From assembly GCA_964016885.1 (NCBI GenBank), contig OZ024744.1, positions 22,345,298 through 22,409,297 of the forward strand: a stretch of 64,000 bases of DNA. The letters are read 5' to 3'. Both the position numbers and the translations under genes were made by a program. The notes under the pieces were generated by a model. That model made no database searches and was not told where the DNA came from. It saw nothing but the letters and a program-made list of their open reading frames with translations. Source of the DNA: Eledone cirrhosa. Its lineage: Eukaryota; Mollusca; Cephalopoda; Octopoda; Eledonidae. Numbering within the stretch: position 1 is the stretch's first letter; each line of letters opens with the position of its first letter. Of this stretch, positions 10,460 through 23,788 are shown piece after piece.

Positions 10460-13077
10460 CATAGAGTGAGATGTTGTCGTGGTCAGTTAGGTTGACATAG
10501 ATAACATAGAGTGAGATGTTGTCGTGGTGGTCAGTTAGGTTGACATAGATAACATAGGTGGGATGTTGTCGTGGTGGTCAGTTAGGTTGACATAGATAAC
10601 ATAGGTGGGATGTTGTCGTGGTCAGTTTAGTTGACGTATATAACATAGGTGGGATGTTGTCGTGGTCAGTTAGGTTGACATAGATAACATAGAGTGAGAT
10701 GTTGTCGTGGTGGTCAGTTAGGTTTACATAGATAACATAGGTGGGATGTTGTCGTGGTCAGTTAGGTTGACATAGATAACATAGAGTGAGATGTTGTCGT
10801 CGTGGTCAGTTAGGCTGACATAGAGAGAATAGAGTGAGATGTTGTCGTGGTCAGTTAGGTTGACATAGATAACATAGAGTGAGATGTTGTCGTGGTGGTC
10901 AGTTTGGTTGACATAGATAACATAGGTGGGATGTTGTCGTGGTGGTCAGTTACGTTGACATAGATAACATAGGTGAGATGTTGTCGTGGTGGTCAGTTAG
11001 GTTGACATAGATAACATAGAGTGAGATGTTGTCGTGGTGGTCAGTTAGGTTGACATAGATAACATAGAGTGAGATGTTGTCGTGGTGGTCAGATAGGTTG
11101 ACATAGATAACATAGAGTGAGATGTTGTCGTGGTGGTCAGTTAGTTTGACATTGATAACATAGAGTGAGATGTTGTCGTGGTGGTCAGTTAGGTTGACAT
11201 AGATAACATAGAGTGGGATGTTTTCGTGGTCGGTTAGGTTGACATACATAACATAGAGTGAGATGTTGTCGTGGTGGTCAGTTAGGTTGACATAGATAAC
11301 ATAGGTGAGATGTTGTCGTGGTGGTCAGTTAGGTTGATATAGATAACATAGAGTGAGATGTTGTCGTGGTGGTCAGTTAGGTTGACATAGATAACATAGG
11401 TGGGCTGTTGTCGAGTTGGTCAGTTAGGTTGACATAGATAACATAGGTGGGATGTTGTCGTGGTGGTCAGTTAGGTTGACATAGATAACATAGAGTGAGA
11501 TGTTGTCGTGGTGGTCAGTTAGGTTGACATAGATAACATAGAGTAAGATGTTGTCGTGGTTGTCAGTTAGGTTGACATAGATAACATAGAGTGAGATGTT
11601 GTCGTGGTGGTCAGTTAGGTTGACATAGATAACATAGGTGGGATGTTGTCGTGGTGGTCAGTTAGGTTGACATAGATAACATAGGTGGGATGTTGTCGTG
11701 GTCAGTTTAGTTGACATATATAACATAGGTGGGATGTTGTCGTGGTCAGTTAGGTTGACATAGATAACATAGAGTGAGATGTTGTCGTGGTGGTCAGTTA
11801 GGTTTACATAGATAACATAGGTGGGATGTTGTCGTGGTCAGTTAGGTTGACATAGATAACATAGAGTGAGATGTTGTCGTCGTGGTCAGTTAGCCTGACA
11901 TAGAGAGAATAGAGTGAGATGTTGTCGTGGTCAGTTAGGTTGACATAGATAACATAGAGTGAGATGTTGACGTGGTGGTCAGTTTGGTTGACATAGATAA
12001 CATAGGTGGGATGTTGTCGTGGTGGTCAGTTACGTTGACATAGATAACATAGGTGAGATGTTGTCGTGGTGGTCAGTTAGGTTGACATAGATAACATAGA
12101 GTGAGATGTTGTCGTTGTGGTCAGTTAGGTTGACATAGATAACATAGAGTAAGATGTTGTCGTGGTGGTCAGATAGCTGGACATAGATAACATAGGTGGG
12201 ATGTTGTCGTGGTGGTCAGTTAGGTTGACATAGATAACATTGGTGAGATGTTGTCGTGGTGGTCAGTTAGGTTGACATAGATAAAATTGGTGAGATGTTG
12301 TCGTGGTGGTCAGTTAGGTTGACACAGGTAACATAGGTGGGATGTTGTCGTGGTGGTCAGTTAGGTTGACATAGATAACATAGAGTGAGATGTTGTCGTG
12401 GTGGTCAGGTAGGTTGACATAGATAACATAGGTGGGATGTTGTTGTGGTGGTCAGTTAGGTTGACATAGATAACATTGGTGTGTTGTTGTAGTGGTGGTC
12501 AGTTAGGTTGACATAGATAACATTTGTGAGATGTTGTCATGGTGGTCAGTTAGGTTGACACAGATAACATAGTTGGGATGTTGTCGTGGTGGTCAGTTAG
12601 GTTGACAGAGATAACATAGAGTGAGATGTTGTCGTGGTGGTCAGTTAGGTTGACATAGATAACATAGGTTGGATGTTGTCGTGGTGGTCAGTTAGGTTGA
12701 CATAGATAACATAGAGTGAGATGTTGTCGTGGTCAGTTAGTTTGACATAGATAACATAGGTGGGATGTTGTCGTGGTCAGTTAGGTTGACATAGATAACA
12801 TAGGTGGGATGTTGTCGTGGTGGTCAGTTATGTTGACATAGATTACATAGGTGGGATGTTGACATGGTCAGTTAGGTTGACGTAGATAACATAGAGTGAG
12901 ATGTTGTCGTGGTGGTCAGTTAGGTTGGCATAGATACCATAGAGTGAGATGTTGTCGTGGTGGTCAGTTAGGTTGACATAGATAACATAGGTGGGATGTT
13001 GTCATGGTCAGTTAGGTTGCCATAGATAACATAGAGTGAGATGATGTCGTGATGGTCAGTTAGTTTGACATTGATAA
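10460..13077 (+). repeat. 2618-bp higher-order repeat, copy 2
   Basis: This is the second copy, nearly identical to the first. The only difference I noted is cagttatgttgac near 12,828 against cagttaggttgac near 10,210. It ends at the tttgacattgataac unit near 13,070. After that the sequence does not return to the start of the repeat but enters the ggttggatattg and class D path. Confidence 0.93.
10473..10517 (+). repeat. 45-bp unit: AGTGAGAT type with one GGT triplet missing
   Basis: This is the 48-bp form minus one GGT triplet (GTCGTGGTC). It stays a multiple of 3. It marks the start of the second copy of the 2618-bp tandem repeat: just upstream, the sequence belongs to the tttgacattgataac variant, whereas the matching place in the first copy (about 7855) is preceded by the gagagaa variant. 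Confidence 0.9.
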
Positions 13078-15888
13078 CATAGAGTGAGATGTTGTCGTGG
13101 TGGTCAGTTAGGTTGACATAGATAACATAGGTGAGATGTTGTCGTGGTGGTCAGTTAGGTTGACATAGATAACATAGGTGGGATGTTGTCGTGGTGGTCA
13201 GTTAGGTTGACATAGATAATATAGGTTGGATATTGTCGTGGTAGTCAGTTATGTTGACATAGATAACATAGAGTGAGATGTTGTCGTGGTGGTCAGTTAG
13301 CTTGACATAGATAACATAGAGTGACATGTTGTCGTGGTGGTCAGTTAGGTTGACATAGATAACATAGAGTGAGATGTTGTCGTGGTGGTCAGTTAGGTTG
13401 ACATAGATAACATGGAGTGAGATGTTGTCGTGGTGGTCAGTTAGGTTGACATAGATAACATAGGGTGAGATGTTGTCGTGGTGGTCAGTTAGGTTGACAT
13501 AGATAACATAGGGTGAGATGTTGTCGTGGTGGTCAGTTAGGTTGAAATAGATAACATAGGTGGGATGTTGTCATGGTCAGTTAGGTTGACATAGATAACA
13601 TATGTGGGATGTTGTCCTGGTGGTCAGTTAGGTTGACATACATAACATAGAGTGAGATGTTGTCGTGGTGGTCAGTTAGGTTGACATAGATAACATATTT
13701 GAGATGTTGTCGCGGTCGGTTAGGTTGACATAGATAACATAGAGTGAGATGTTGTCGTGGTGGTCAGTTAGGTTGACATAGATAACATAGGTGGGATGTT
13801 GTCGTGGTCAGTTAGATTGACATAGATAACATAGGTGGGATGTTGTCGTGGTCAGTTAGGTTGATATAGATAACATTGAGTGAGATGTTGTCGTCGTGGT
13901 CAGTTAGGTTGACATAGATAATATAGAGTGAGATGTTGTCGTGGTCAGTTAGGTTGACATATATAACATAGAGTGAGATGTTGTCGTGGTGGTCAGTTAG
14001 GTTGACATAGATAACATAGGTGGGATGTTGTCGTGGTGGTCAGTTAGTTTGACATAGAGAACATAGGTGAGATGTTGTCGTGGTGGTCAGTTAGGTTGAC
14101 ATAGATAACATAGAGTGAGATGTTGTCGTGGTGGTCAGTTAGGTTGACATAGATAACATAGAGTGAGATGTTGTCGTGGTGGTCAGTTAGGTTGACATAG
14201 ATAACATAGGTGGGATGTTGTCATGGTCAGTTAGGTTGCCATATATAACATAGAGTGAGATGATGTCGTGATGGTCAGTTAGTTTGACATTGATAACATA
14301 GAGTGAGATGTTGTCGTGGTGGTCAGTTAGGTTGACATAGATAACATAGGTGAGATGTTGTCGTGGTGGTCAGTTAGGTTGACATAGATAACATAGGTGG
14401 GATGTTGTCGTGGTGGTCAGTTAGGTTGACATAGATAATATAGGTTGGATATTGTCGTGGTAGTCAGTTATGTTGACATAGATAACATAGAGTGAGATGT
14501 TGTCGTGGTGGTCAGTTAGGTTGACATAGATAACATAGAGTGAGATGTTGTCGTGGTGGTCAGTTAGGTTGACATAGATAACATAGGTGGAATGTTGTCG
14601 TGGTGGTCAGTTAGTTTGACATAGAGAACATAGGTGAGATGTTGTCGTGGTGGTCAGTTAGGTTGACATAGATAACATAGAGTGAGATGTTGTCGTGGTG
14701 GTCAGTTAGGTTGACATAGATAACATAGAGTGAGATGTTGTCGTGGTGGTCAGTTAGGTTGACATCGATAACATAGGTGGGATGTTGTCGTGGTGGTCAG
14801 TTAGGTTGACATAGATAACATAGAGTGAGATGTTGTCGTGGTGGTCTTTTAGGTTGACATTGATAACATAGGTGGAATGTTGTCGTGGTGGTCAGTTAGG
14901 TTGATATAGATAACATAGAGTGAGATGTTGTCGTGGTGGTCAGTTACGTTGACATAGATAACATAGGTGGGATGTTGTCGTGGTGGTCAGTTAGGTTGAC
15001 ATAGATAACAGGTTGGATATTGTCGTGGTAGTCAGTTAGGTTGACATAGATAACATAGAGTGAGATGTTGTCGTGGTGGTCAGTTAGCTTGACATAGATA
15101 ACATAGAGTGAGATGTTGTCGTGGTGGTCAGTTAGGTTGACATAGATAACATAGAGTGAGATGTTGTCGTGGTGGTCAGTTAGGTTGACATAGATAACAT
15201 GGAGTGAGATGTTGTCGTGGTGGTCAGTTAGGTTGACATAGATAACATAGGGTGAGATGTTGTCGTGGTGGTCAGTTAGGTTGACATAGATAACATAGGG
15301 TGAGATGTCGTCGTGGTGGTCAGTTAGGTTGACATAGATAACATAGGTGGTATGTTGTCATGGTCAGTTATGTTGACATAGATAACATAGGTGGGATGTT
15401 GTCCTGGTGGTCAGTTAGGTTGATATACATAACATAGAGTGAGATGTTGTCGTGGTGGTCAGTTAGGTTGATATACATAACATAGAGTGAGATGTTGTCG
15501 TGGTGGTCAGTTAGGTTGACATAGATAACATAGGTGGGATCTTGTCGTGGTCAGTTAGATTGACATAGATAACATAGGTGGGATGTTGTCGTGGTCAGTT
15601 AGGTTGACATAGATAACATTGAGTGAGATGTTGTCGTCGTGGTCAGTTAGGTTGACATAGATAACATAGGTGGGATGTTGTCGTGGTGGTCAGTTAGTTT
15701 GACATAGAGAACATAGGTGAGATGTTGTCGTGGTGGTCAGTTAGGTTGACATAGATAACATAGAGTGAGATGTTGTCGTGGTGGTCAGTTAGGTTGACAT
15801 AGATAACATAGAGTGAGATGTTGTCGTGGTGGTCAGTTAGGTTGACATAGATAACATAGAGTGAGATGTTGTCGTGGTGGTCAGTTAG
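12080..15888 (+). repeat. 3808-bp higher-order repeat, copy 1
   Basis: This is the first copy of a 3808-bp tandem repeat. Matching markers are gtcgttg (12,111/15,919), gcatagatacc (12,929/16,737) and catattt (13,694/17,502), all offset by 3808. Later in the unit the offset becomes 3761 (tcttttagg 14,846/18,607, ggatcttgtcg 15,541/19,302) because copy 2 lacks one 47-bp ggttggatattg unit. The HOR contains classes A, B, D and F and overlaps the end of the 2618-bp repeat. Confidence 0.92.
13659..13705 (+). repeat. Diagnostic unit class D: aacatatttgagat, followed by gtcgcggtcggtt
   Basis: This unit ends TATTTGAGAT and is followed by a short unit with GTCGCGGTCGGTTAGG, which carries an extra CpG. 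The pair occurs eight times in the window, with the C of catattt at 13,694, 17,502, 28,728, 35,678, 38,349, 41,816, 45,146 and 49,324. The spacings 3808 (first pair), 6950 (third to fourth), 3467 (fifth to sixth) and 4178 (seventh to eighth) equal offsets measured independently with other diagnostic units. That supports true higher-order duplication. Confidence 0.92.
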
Positions 15889-18800
15889 GTTGACATAGAT
15901 AACATAGAGTGAGATGTTGTCGTTGTGGTCAGTTAGGTTGACATAGATAACATAGAGTAAGATGTTGTCGTGGTGGTCAGATAGCTGGACATAGATAACA
16001 TAGGTGGGATGTTGTCGTGGTGGTCAGTTAGGTTGACATAGATAACATTGGTGAGATGTTGTCGTGGTGGTCAGTTAGGTTGACATAGATAAAATTGGTG
16101 AGATGTTGTCGTGGTGGTCAGTTAGGTTGACACAGATAACATAGGTGGGATGTTGTCGTGGTGGTCAGTTAGGTTGACATAGATAACATAGAGTGAGATG
16201 TTGTCGTGGTGGTCAGGTAGGTTGACATAGATAACATAGGTGGGATGTTGTTGTGGTGGTCAGTTAGGTTGACATAGATAACATTGGTGTGTTGTTGTAG
16301 TGGTGGTCAGTTAGGTTGACATAGATAACATTTGTGAGATGTTGTCATGGTGGTCAGTTAGGTTGACACAGATAACATAGTTGGGATGTTGTCGTGGTGG
16401 TCAGTTAGGTTGACAGAGATAACATAGAGTGAGATGTTGTCGTGGTGGTCAGTTAGGTTGACATAGATAACATAGGTTGGATGTTGTCGTGGTGGTCAGT
16501 TAGGTTGACATAGATAACATAGAGTGAGATGTTGTCGTGGTCAGTTAGTTTGACATAGATAACATAGGTGGGATGTTGTCGTGGTCAGTTAGGTTGACAT
16601 AGATAACATAGGTGGGATGTTGTCGTGGTGGTCAGTTAGGTTGACATAGATTACATAGGTGGGATGTTGACATGGTCAGTTAGGTTGACGTAGATAACAT
16701 AGAGTGAGATGTTGTCGTGGTGGTCAGTTAGGTTGGCATAGATACCATAGAGTGAGATGTTGTCGTGGTGGTCAGTTAGGTTGACATAGATAACATAGGT
16801 GGGATGTTGTCATGGTCAGTTAGGTTGCCATAGATAACATAGAGTGAGATGATGTCGTGATGGTCAGTTAGTTTGACATTGATAACATAGAGTGAGATGT
16901 TGTCGTGGTGGTCAGTTAGGTTGACATAGATAACATAGGTGAGATGTTGTCGTGGTGGTCAGTTAGGTTGACATAGATAACATAGGTGGGATGTTGTCGT
17001 GGTGGTCAGTTAGGTTGACATAGATAATATAGGTTGGATATTGTCGTGGTAGTCAGTTATGTTGACATAGATAACATAGAGTGAGATGTTGTCGTGGTGG
17101 TCAGTTAGCTTGACATAGATAACATAGAGTGACATGTTGTCGTGGTGGTCAGTTAGGTTGACATAGATAACATAGAGTGAGATGTTGTCGTGGTGGTCAG
17201 TTAGGTTGACATAGATAACATAGGGTGAGATGTTGTCGTGGTGGTCAGTTAGGTTGACATAGATAACATAGGGTGAGATGTTGTCGTGGTGGTCAGTTAG
17301 GTTGACATAGATAACATAGGGTGAGATGTTGTCGTGGTGGTCAGTTAGGTTGAAATAGATAACATAGGTGGGATGTTGTCATGGTCAGTTAGGTTGACAT
17401 AGATAACATATGTGGGATGTTGTCCTGGTGGTCAGTTAGGTTGACATACATAACATAGAGTGAGATGTTGTCGTGGTGGTCAGTTAGGTTGACATAGATA
17501 ACATATTTGAGATGTTGTCGCGGTCGGTTAGGTTGACATAGATAACATAGAGTGAGATGTTGTCGTGGTGGTCAGTTAGGTTGACATAGATAACATAGGT
17601 GGGATGTTGTCGTGGTCAGTTAGATTGACATAGATAACATAGGTGGGATGTTGTCGTGGTCAGTTAGGTTGATATAGATAACATTGAGTGAGATGTTGTC
17701 GTCGTGGTCAGTTAGGTTGACATAGATAATATAGAGTGAGATGTTGTCGTGGTCAGTTAGGTTGACATATATAACATAGAGTGAGATGTTGTCGTGGTGG
17801 TCAGTTAGGTTGACATAGATAACATAGGTGGGATGTTGTCGTGGTGGTCAGTTAGTTTGACATAGAGAACATAGGTGAGATGTTGTCGTGGTGGTCAGTT
17901 AGGTTGACATAGATAACATAGAGTGAGATGTTGTCGTGGTGGTCAGTTAGGTTGACATAGATAACATAGAGTGAGATGTTGTCGTGGTGGTCAGTTAGGT
18001 TGACATAGATAACATAGGTGGGATGTTGTCATGGTCAGTTAGGTTGCCATAGATAACATAGAGTGAGATGATGTCGTGATGGTCAGTTAGTTTGACATTG
18101 ATAACATAGAGTGAGATGTTGTCGTGGTGGTCAGTTAGGTTGACATAGATAACATAGGTGAGATGTTGTCGTGGTGGTCAGTTAGGTTGACATAGATAAC
18201 ATAGGTGGGATGTTGTCGTGGTAGTCAGTTATGTTGACATAGATAACATAGAGTGAGATGTTGTCGTGGTGGTCAGTTAGGTTGACATAGATAACATAGA
18301 GTGAGATGTTGTCGTGGTGGTCAGTTAGGTTGACATAGATAACATAGGTGGAATGTTGTCGTGGTGGTCAGTTAGTTTGACATAGAGAACATAGGTGAGA
18401 TGTTGTCGTGGTGGTCAGTTAGGTTGACATAGATAACATAGATTGAGATGTTGTCGTGGTGGTCAGATAGGTTGACATAGATAACATAGAGTGAGATGTT
18501 GTCGTGGTGGTCAGTTAGGTTGACATCGATAACATAGGTGGGATGTTGTCGTGGTGGTCAGTTAGGTTGACATAGATAACATAGAGTGAGATGTTGTCGT
18601 GGTGGTCTTTTAGGTTGACATTGATAACATAGGTGGAATGTTGTCGTGGTGGTCAGTTAGGTTGATATAGATAACATAGAGTGAGATGTTGTCGTGGTGG
18701 TCAGTTACGTTGACATAGATAACATAGGTGGGATGTTGTCGTGGTGGTCAGTTAGGTTGACATAGATAACAGGTTGGATATTGTCGTGGTAGTCAGTTAG

Positions 18801-19650
18801 GTTGACATAGATAACATAGAGTGAGATGTTGTCGTGGTGGTCAGTTAGCTTGACATAGATAACATAGAGTGAGATGTTGTCGTGGTGGTCAGTTAGGTTG
18901 ACATAGATAACATAGAGTGAGATGTTGTCGTGGTGGTCAGTTAGGTTGACATAGATAACATGGAGTGAGATGTTGTCGTGGTGGTCAGTTAGGTTGACAT
19001 AGATAACATAGGGTGAGATGTTGTCGTGGTGGTCAGTTAGGTTGACATAGATAACATAGGGTGAGATGTCGTCGTGGTGGTCAGTTAGGTTGACATAGAT
19101 AACATAGGTGGTATGTTGTCATGGTCAGTTATGTTGACATAGATAACATAGGTGGGATGTTGTCCTGGTGGTCAGTTAGGTTGATATACATAACATAGAG
19201 TGAGATGTTGTCGTGGTGGTCAGTTAGGTTGATATACATAACATAGAGTGAGATGTTGTCGTGGTGGTCAGTTAGGTTGACATAGATAACATAGGTGGGA
19301 TCTTGTCGTGGTCAGTTAGATTGACATAGATAACATAGGTGGGATGTTGTCGTGGTCAGTTAGGTTGACATAGATAACATTGAGTGAGATGTTGTCGTCG
19401 TGGTCAGTTAGGTTGACATAGATAACATAGGTGGGATGTTGTCGTGGTGGTCAGTTAGTTTGACATAGAGAACATAGGTGAGATGTTGTCGTGGTGGTCA
19501 GTTAGGTTGACATAGATAACATAGAGTGAGATGTTGTCGTGGTGGTCAGTTAGGTTGACATAGATAACATAGAGTGAGATGTTGTCGTGGTGGTCAGTTA
19601 GGTTGACATAGATAACATAGAGTGAGATGTTGTCGTGGTGGTCTTTTAGG
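15889..19650 (+). repeat. 3808-bp higher-order repeat, copy 2 (one unit deleted)
   Basis: This is the second copy, about 3761 bp because a single 47-bp unit carrying gataatataggttggatat is missing near 18,210-18,225. The junction near 15,889-15,919 joins a run of AGTGAGAT units to the gtcgttgtggtc unit. In copy 1 the same place (about 12,055) is preceded by a gttacgttgac unit. The right part of this copy (from about 17,760) also belongs to the 14.8-kb-offset duplication of 3014-7185. Confidence 0.9.
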
Positions 19651-22028
19651 TTGACATTGATAACATAGGTGGGATGTTGTCGTGGTGGTCAGTTAGGTTG
19701 ACATAGATAACATAGGTGGGATGTTGTCGTGGTGGTCAGTTACGTTGACATAGATAACATAGAGTGATATGTTGTCGTGGTGGTCAGTTAGGTTGACATA
19801 GATAACAGAGTGATATGTTGTCGTGGTGGTCAGTTAGGTTGACATAGATAATATTGGTGGGATGTTGTCGTGGTCAGTTAGGTTGACAGATAATATTGGT
19901 GGGATGTTGTCGTGGTCAGTTAGGTTGACATAGATAACATAGAGTGAGATGTTGTCGTGGTGGACAGTTCGGTTGACATTGATAACATAGAGTGAGATGT
20001 TGTCGTGGTGGTCAGTTAGGTTGACATAGATAACATAGAGTGAGATGTTGTCGTGGTGGTCAGTTAGGTTGACATAGATAACATAGAGTGAGATGTTGTC
20101 GTGGTCAGTTAGGTTGACATAGATAACATAGGTGGGATGTTGTCGTGGTCATTTAGGTTGACATAGATAACATAGGTGGGATGTTGTCGTGGTGGTCAGT
20201 TAGGTTGACATAGATTACATAGGTGGGATGTTGTCATGTTCAGTTAGGTTGCCATAGATAACATAGAGTGAGATGATGTCGTGGTGGTCAGTTAGTTTGA
20301 CATTGATAACATAGAGTGAGATGTTGTCGTGGTGGTCAGTTAGGTTGACATAGATAACATAGAGTGGGATGTTTTCGTGGTCGGTTAGGTTGACATACAT
20401 AACATAGAGTGAGATGTTGTCGTGGTGGTCAGTTAGGTTGACATAGATAACATAGGTGAGATGTTGTCGTGGTGGTCAGTTAGGTTGATATAGATAACAT
20501 AGAGTGAGATGTTGTCGTGGTGGTCAGTTAGGTTGACATAGATAACATAGGTGGGCTGTTGTCGAGTTGGTCAGTTAGGTTGACATAGATAACATAGGTG
20601 GGATGTTGTCGTGGTGGTCAGTTAGGTTGACATAGATAACATAGAGTGAGATGTTGTCGTGGTGGTCAGTTAGGTTGACATAGATAACATAGAGTGAGAT
20701 GTTGTCGTGGTTGTCAGTTAGGTTGACATAGATAACATAGAGTGAGATGTTGTCGTGGTGGTCAGTTAGGTTGACATAGATAACATAGGTGGGATGTTGT
20801 CGTGGTGGTCAGTTAGGTTGACATAGATAACATAGGTGGGATGTTGTCGTGGTCAGTTTAGTTGACATATATAACATAGGTGGGATGTTGTCGTGGTCAG
20901 TTAGGTTGACATAGATAACATAGAGTGAGATGTTGTCGTGGTGGTCAGTTAGGTTTACATAGATAACATAGGTGAGATGTTGTCGTGGTCAGTTAGGTTG
21001 ACATAGATAACATAGAGTGAGATGTTGTCGTCGTGGTCAGTTAGGCTGACATAGAGAGAATAGAGTGAGATGTTGTCGTGGTCAGTTAGGTTGACATAGA
21101 TAACATAGAGTGAGATGTTGTCGTGGTGGTCAGTTTGGTTGACATAGATAACATAGGTGGGATGTTGTCGTGGTGGTCAGTTACGTTGACATAGATAACA
21201 TAGGTGAGATGTTGTCGTGGTGGTCAGTTAGGTTGACATAGATAACATAGAGTGAGATGTTGTCGTGGTGGTCAGTTAGGTTGACATAGATAACATAGGT
21301 GGGATGTTGTCGTGGTGGTCAGTTAGGTTGACATAGATAACATAGGTGGGATGTTTTCGTGGTCGGTTAGGTTGAAATACATAACATAGAGTGAGATGTT
21401 GTCGTGGTGGTCAGTTAGGTTGACATAGAGAGAATAGAGTGAGATGTTGTCGTGGTCAGTTAGGTTGACATAGATAACATAGAGTGAGATGTTGTCGTGG
21501 TGGTCAGTTAGGTTGACATAGATAACATAGGTGGGATGTTGTCGTGGTGGTCAGTTAGGTTGACATAGATAACATAGGTGGGATGTTGTCGTGGTCAGTT
21601 TAGTTGACGTATATAACATAGGTGGGATGTTGTCGTGGTCAGTTAGGTTGACATAGATAACATAGAGTGAGATGTTGTCGTGGTGGTCAGTTAGGTTTAC
21701 ATAGATAACATAGGTGGGATGTTGTCGTGGTCAGTTAGGTTGACATAGATAACATAGAGTGAGATGTTGTCGTCGTGGTCAGTTAGGCTGACATAGAGAG
21801 AATAGAGTGAGATGTTGTCGTGGTCAGTTAGGTTGACATAGATAACATAGAGTGAGATGTTGTCGTGGTGGTCAGTTTGGTTGACATAGATAACATAGGT
21901 GGGATGTTGTCGTGGTGGTCAGTTACGTTGACATAGATAACATAGGTGAGATGTTGTCGTGGTGGTCAGTTAGGTTGACATAGATAACATAGAGTGAGAT
22001 GTTGTCGTGGTGGTCAGTTAGGTTGACA
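17760..22028 (+). repeat. Ectopic second copy of 3014-7185 (offset 14,750-14,843)
   Basis: This stretch repeats the left HOR block in the same order. The offset is 14,843 over the right part: tcggtt 5539/20,382, gagagaa 6211/21,054, 6585/21,428 and 6953/21,796, gtttgg 7032/21,875. It is 14,799 at tcttttagg (3808/18,607) and 14,750 at the first class A unit (3099/17,849). The changes in offset are whole units: two extra 48-bp units here, one missing 47-bp unit, and one extra 44-bp unit near 19,120 (gtcatggtcagttatg). Homology fades at about 7185/22,028. Confidence 0.9.
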
Positions 22029-23788
22029 TAGATAACATAGAGTGAGATGTTGTCGTGGTGGTCAGATAGGTTGACATAGATAACATAGAGTGAGATGTTG
22101 TCGTGGTGGTCAGTTAGGTTGACATAGATAACATAGGTGGGATGTTGTCATGTTCAGTTAGGTTGCCATAGATAACATAGAGTGAGATGATGTCGTGGTG
22201 GTCAGTTAGTTTGACATTGATAACATAGAGTGAGATGTTGTCGTGGTGGTCAGTTAGGTTGACATAGATAACATAGAGTGGGATGTTTTCGTGGTCGGTT
22301 AGGTTGACATACATAACATAGAGTGAGATGTTGTCGTGGTGGTCAGTTAGGTTGACATAGATAACATAGGTGAGATGTTGTCGTGGTGGTCAGTTAGGTT
22401 GATATAGATAACATAGAGTGAGATGTTGTCGTGGTGGTCAGTTAGGTTGACATAGATAACATAGGTGGGCTGTTGTCGAGTTGGTCAGTTAGGTTGACAT
22501 AGATAACATAGGTGGGATGTTGTCGTGGTGGTCAGTTAGGTTGACATAGATAACATAGAGTGAGATGTTGTCGTGGTGGTCAGTTAGGTTGACATAGATA
22601 ACATAGAGTGAGATGTTGTCGTGGTTGTCAGTTAGGTTGACATAGATAACATAGAGTGAGATGTTGTCGTGGTGGTCAGTTAGGTTGACATAGATAACAT
22701 AGGTGGGATGTTGTCGTGGTGGTCAGTTAGGTTGACATAGATAACATAGGTGGGATGTTGTCGTGGTCAGTTTAGTTGACATATATAACATAGGTGGGAT
22801 GTTGTCGTGGTCAGTTAGGTTGACATAGATAACATAGAGTGAGATGTTGTCGTGGTGGTCAGTTAGGTTTACATAGATAACATAGGTGGGATGTTGTCGT
22901 GGTCAGTTAGGTTGACATAGATAACATAGAGTGAGATGTTGTCGTCGTGGTCAGTTAGCCTGACATAGAGAGAATAGAGTGAGATGTTGTCGTGGTCAGT
23001 TAGGTTGACATAGATAACATAGAGTGAGATGTTGACGTGGTGGTCAGTTTGGTTGACATAGATAACATAGGTGGGATGTTGTCGTGGTGGTCAGTTACGT
23101 TGACATAGATAACATAGGTGAGATGTTGTCGTGGTGGTCAGTTAGGTTGACATAGATAACATAGAGTGAGATGTTGTCGTTGTGGTCAGTTAGGTTGACA
23201 TAGATAACATAGAGTAAGATGTTGTCGTGGTGGTCAGTTAGGTTGACACAGATAACATAGGTGGGATGTTGTCGTGGTGGTCAGTTAGGTTGACATAGAT
23301 AACATAGAGTGAGATGTTGTCGTGGTGGTCAGGTAGGTTGACATAGATAACATAGGTGGGATGTTGTTGTGGTGGTCAGTTAGGTTGACATAGATAACAT
23401 TGGTGTGTTGTTGTAGTGGTGGTCAGTTAGGTTGACATAGATAACATTTGTGAGATGTTGTCATGGTGGTCAGTTAGGTTGACACAGATAACATAGTTGG
23501 GATGTTGTCGTGGTGGTCAGTTAGGTTGACATAGATAACATAGAGTGAGATGTTGTCGTGGTGGTCAGTTAGGTTGACATAGATAACATAGAGTGAGATG
23601 TTGTCGTGGTCAGTTAGGTTGACATAGATAACATAGGTGGGATGTTGACATGGTCATTTAGGTTGACATAGATAACATAGAGTGAGATGTTGTCGTGGTG
23701 GTCAGTTAGATCGACATGGATAACATAGAGTGACATGTTGTCGTGGTGGTCAGTTAGGTTGACATATATAACATAGAGTGAGATGTTT
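21447..23788 (+). repeat. 2342-bp higher-order repeat, copy 1 (gagagaa class)
   Basis: This is the first copy of a 2342-bp tandem repeat. Markers are gagagaa 21,796/24,138 and 22,968/25,310, with the same offset for the intervening variants. It resembles the 2618-bp repeat at 7842 but lacks about 276 bp, including the agatagctggac unit and neighbours. It also has a distinct tail with gttagatcgacatgg near 23,704. Confidence 0.92.

Noticed and set aside
13706..13725. CENP-B box-like string around gtcgcggtcggtt and ttttcgtggtcgg
   Set aside because: The conserved positions of the CENP-B box (TTCG, an A, then CGGG at fixed spacing) are not met.
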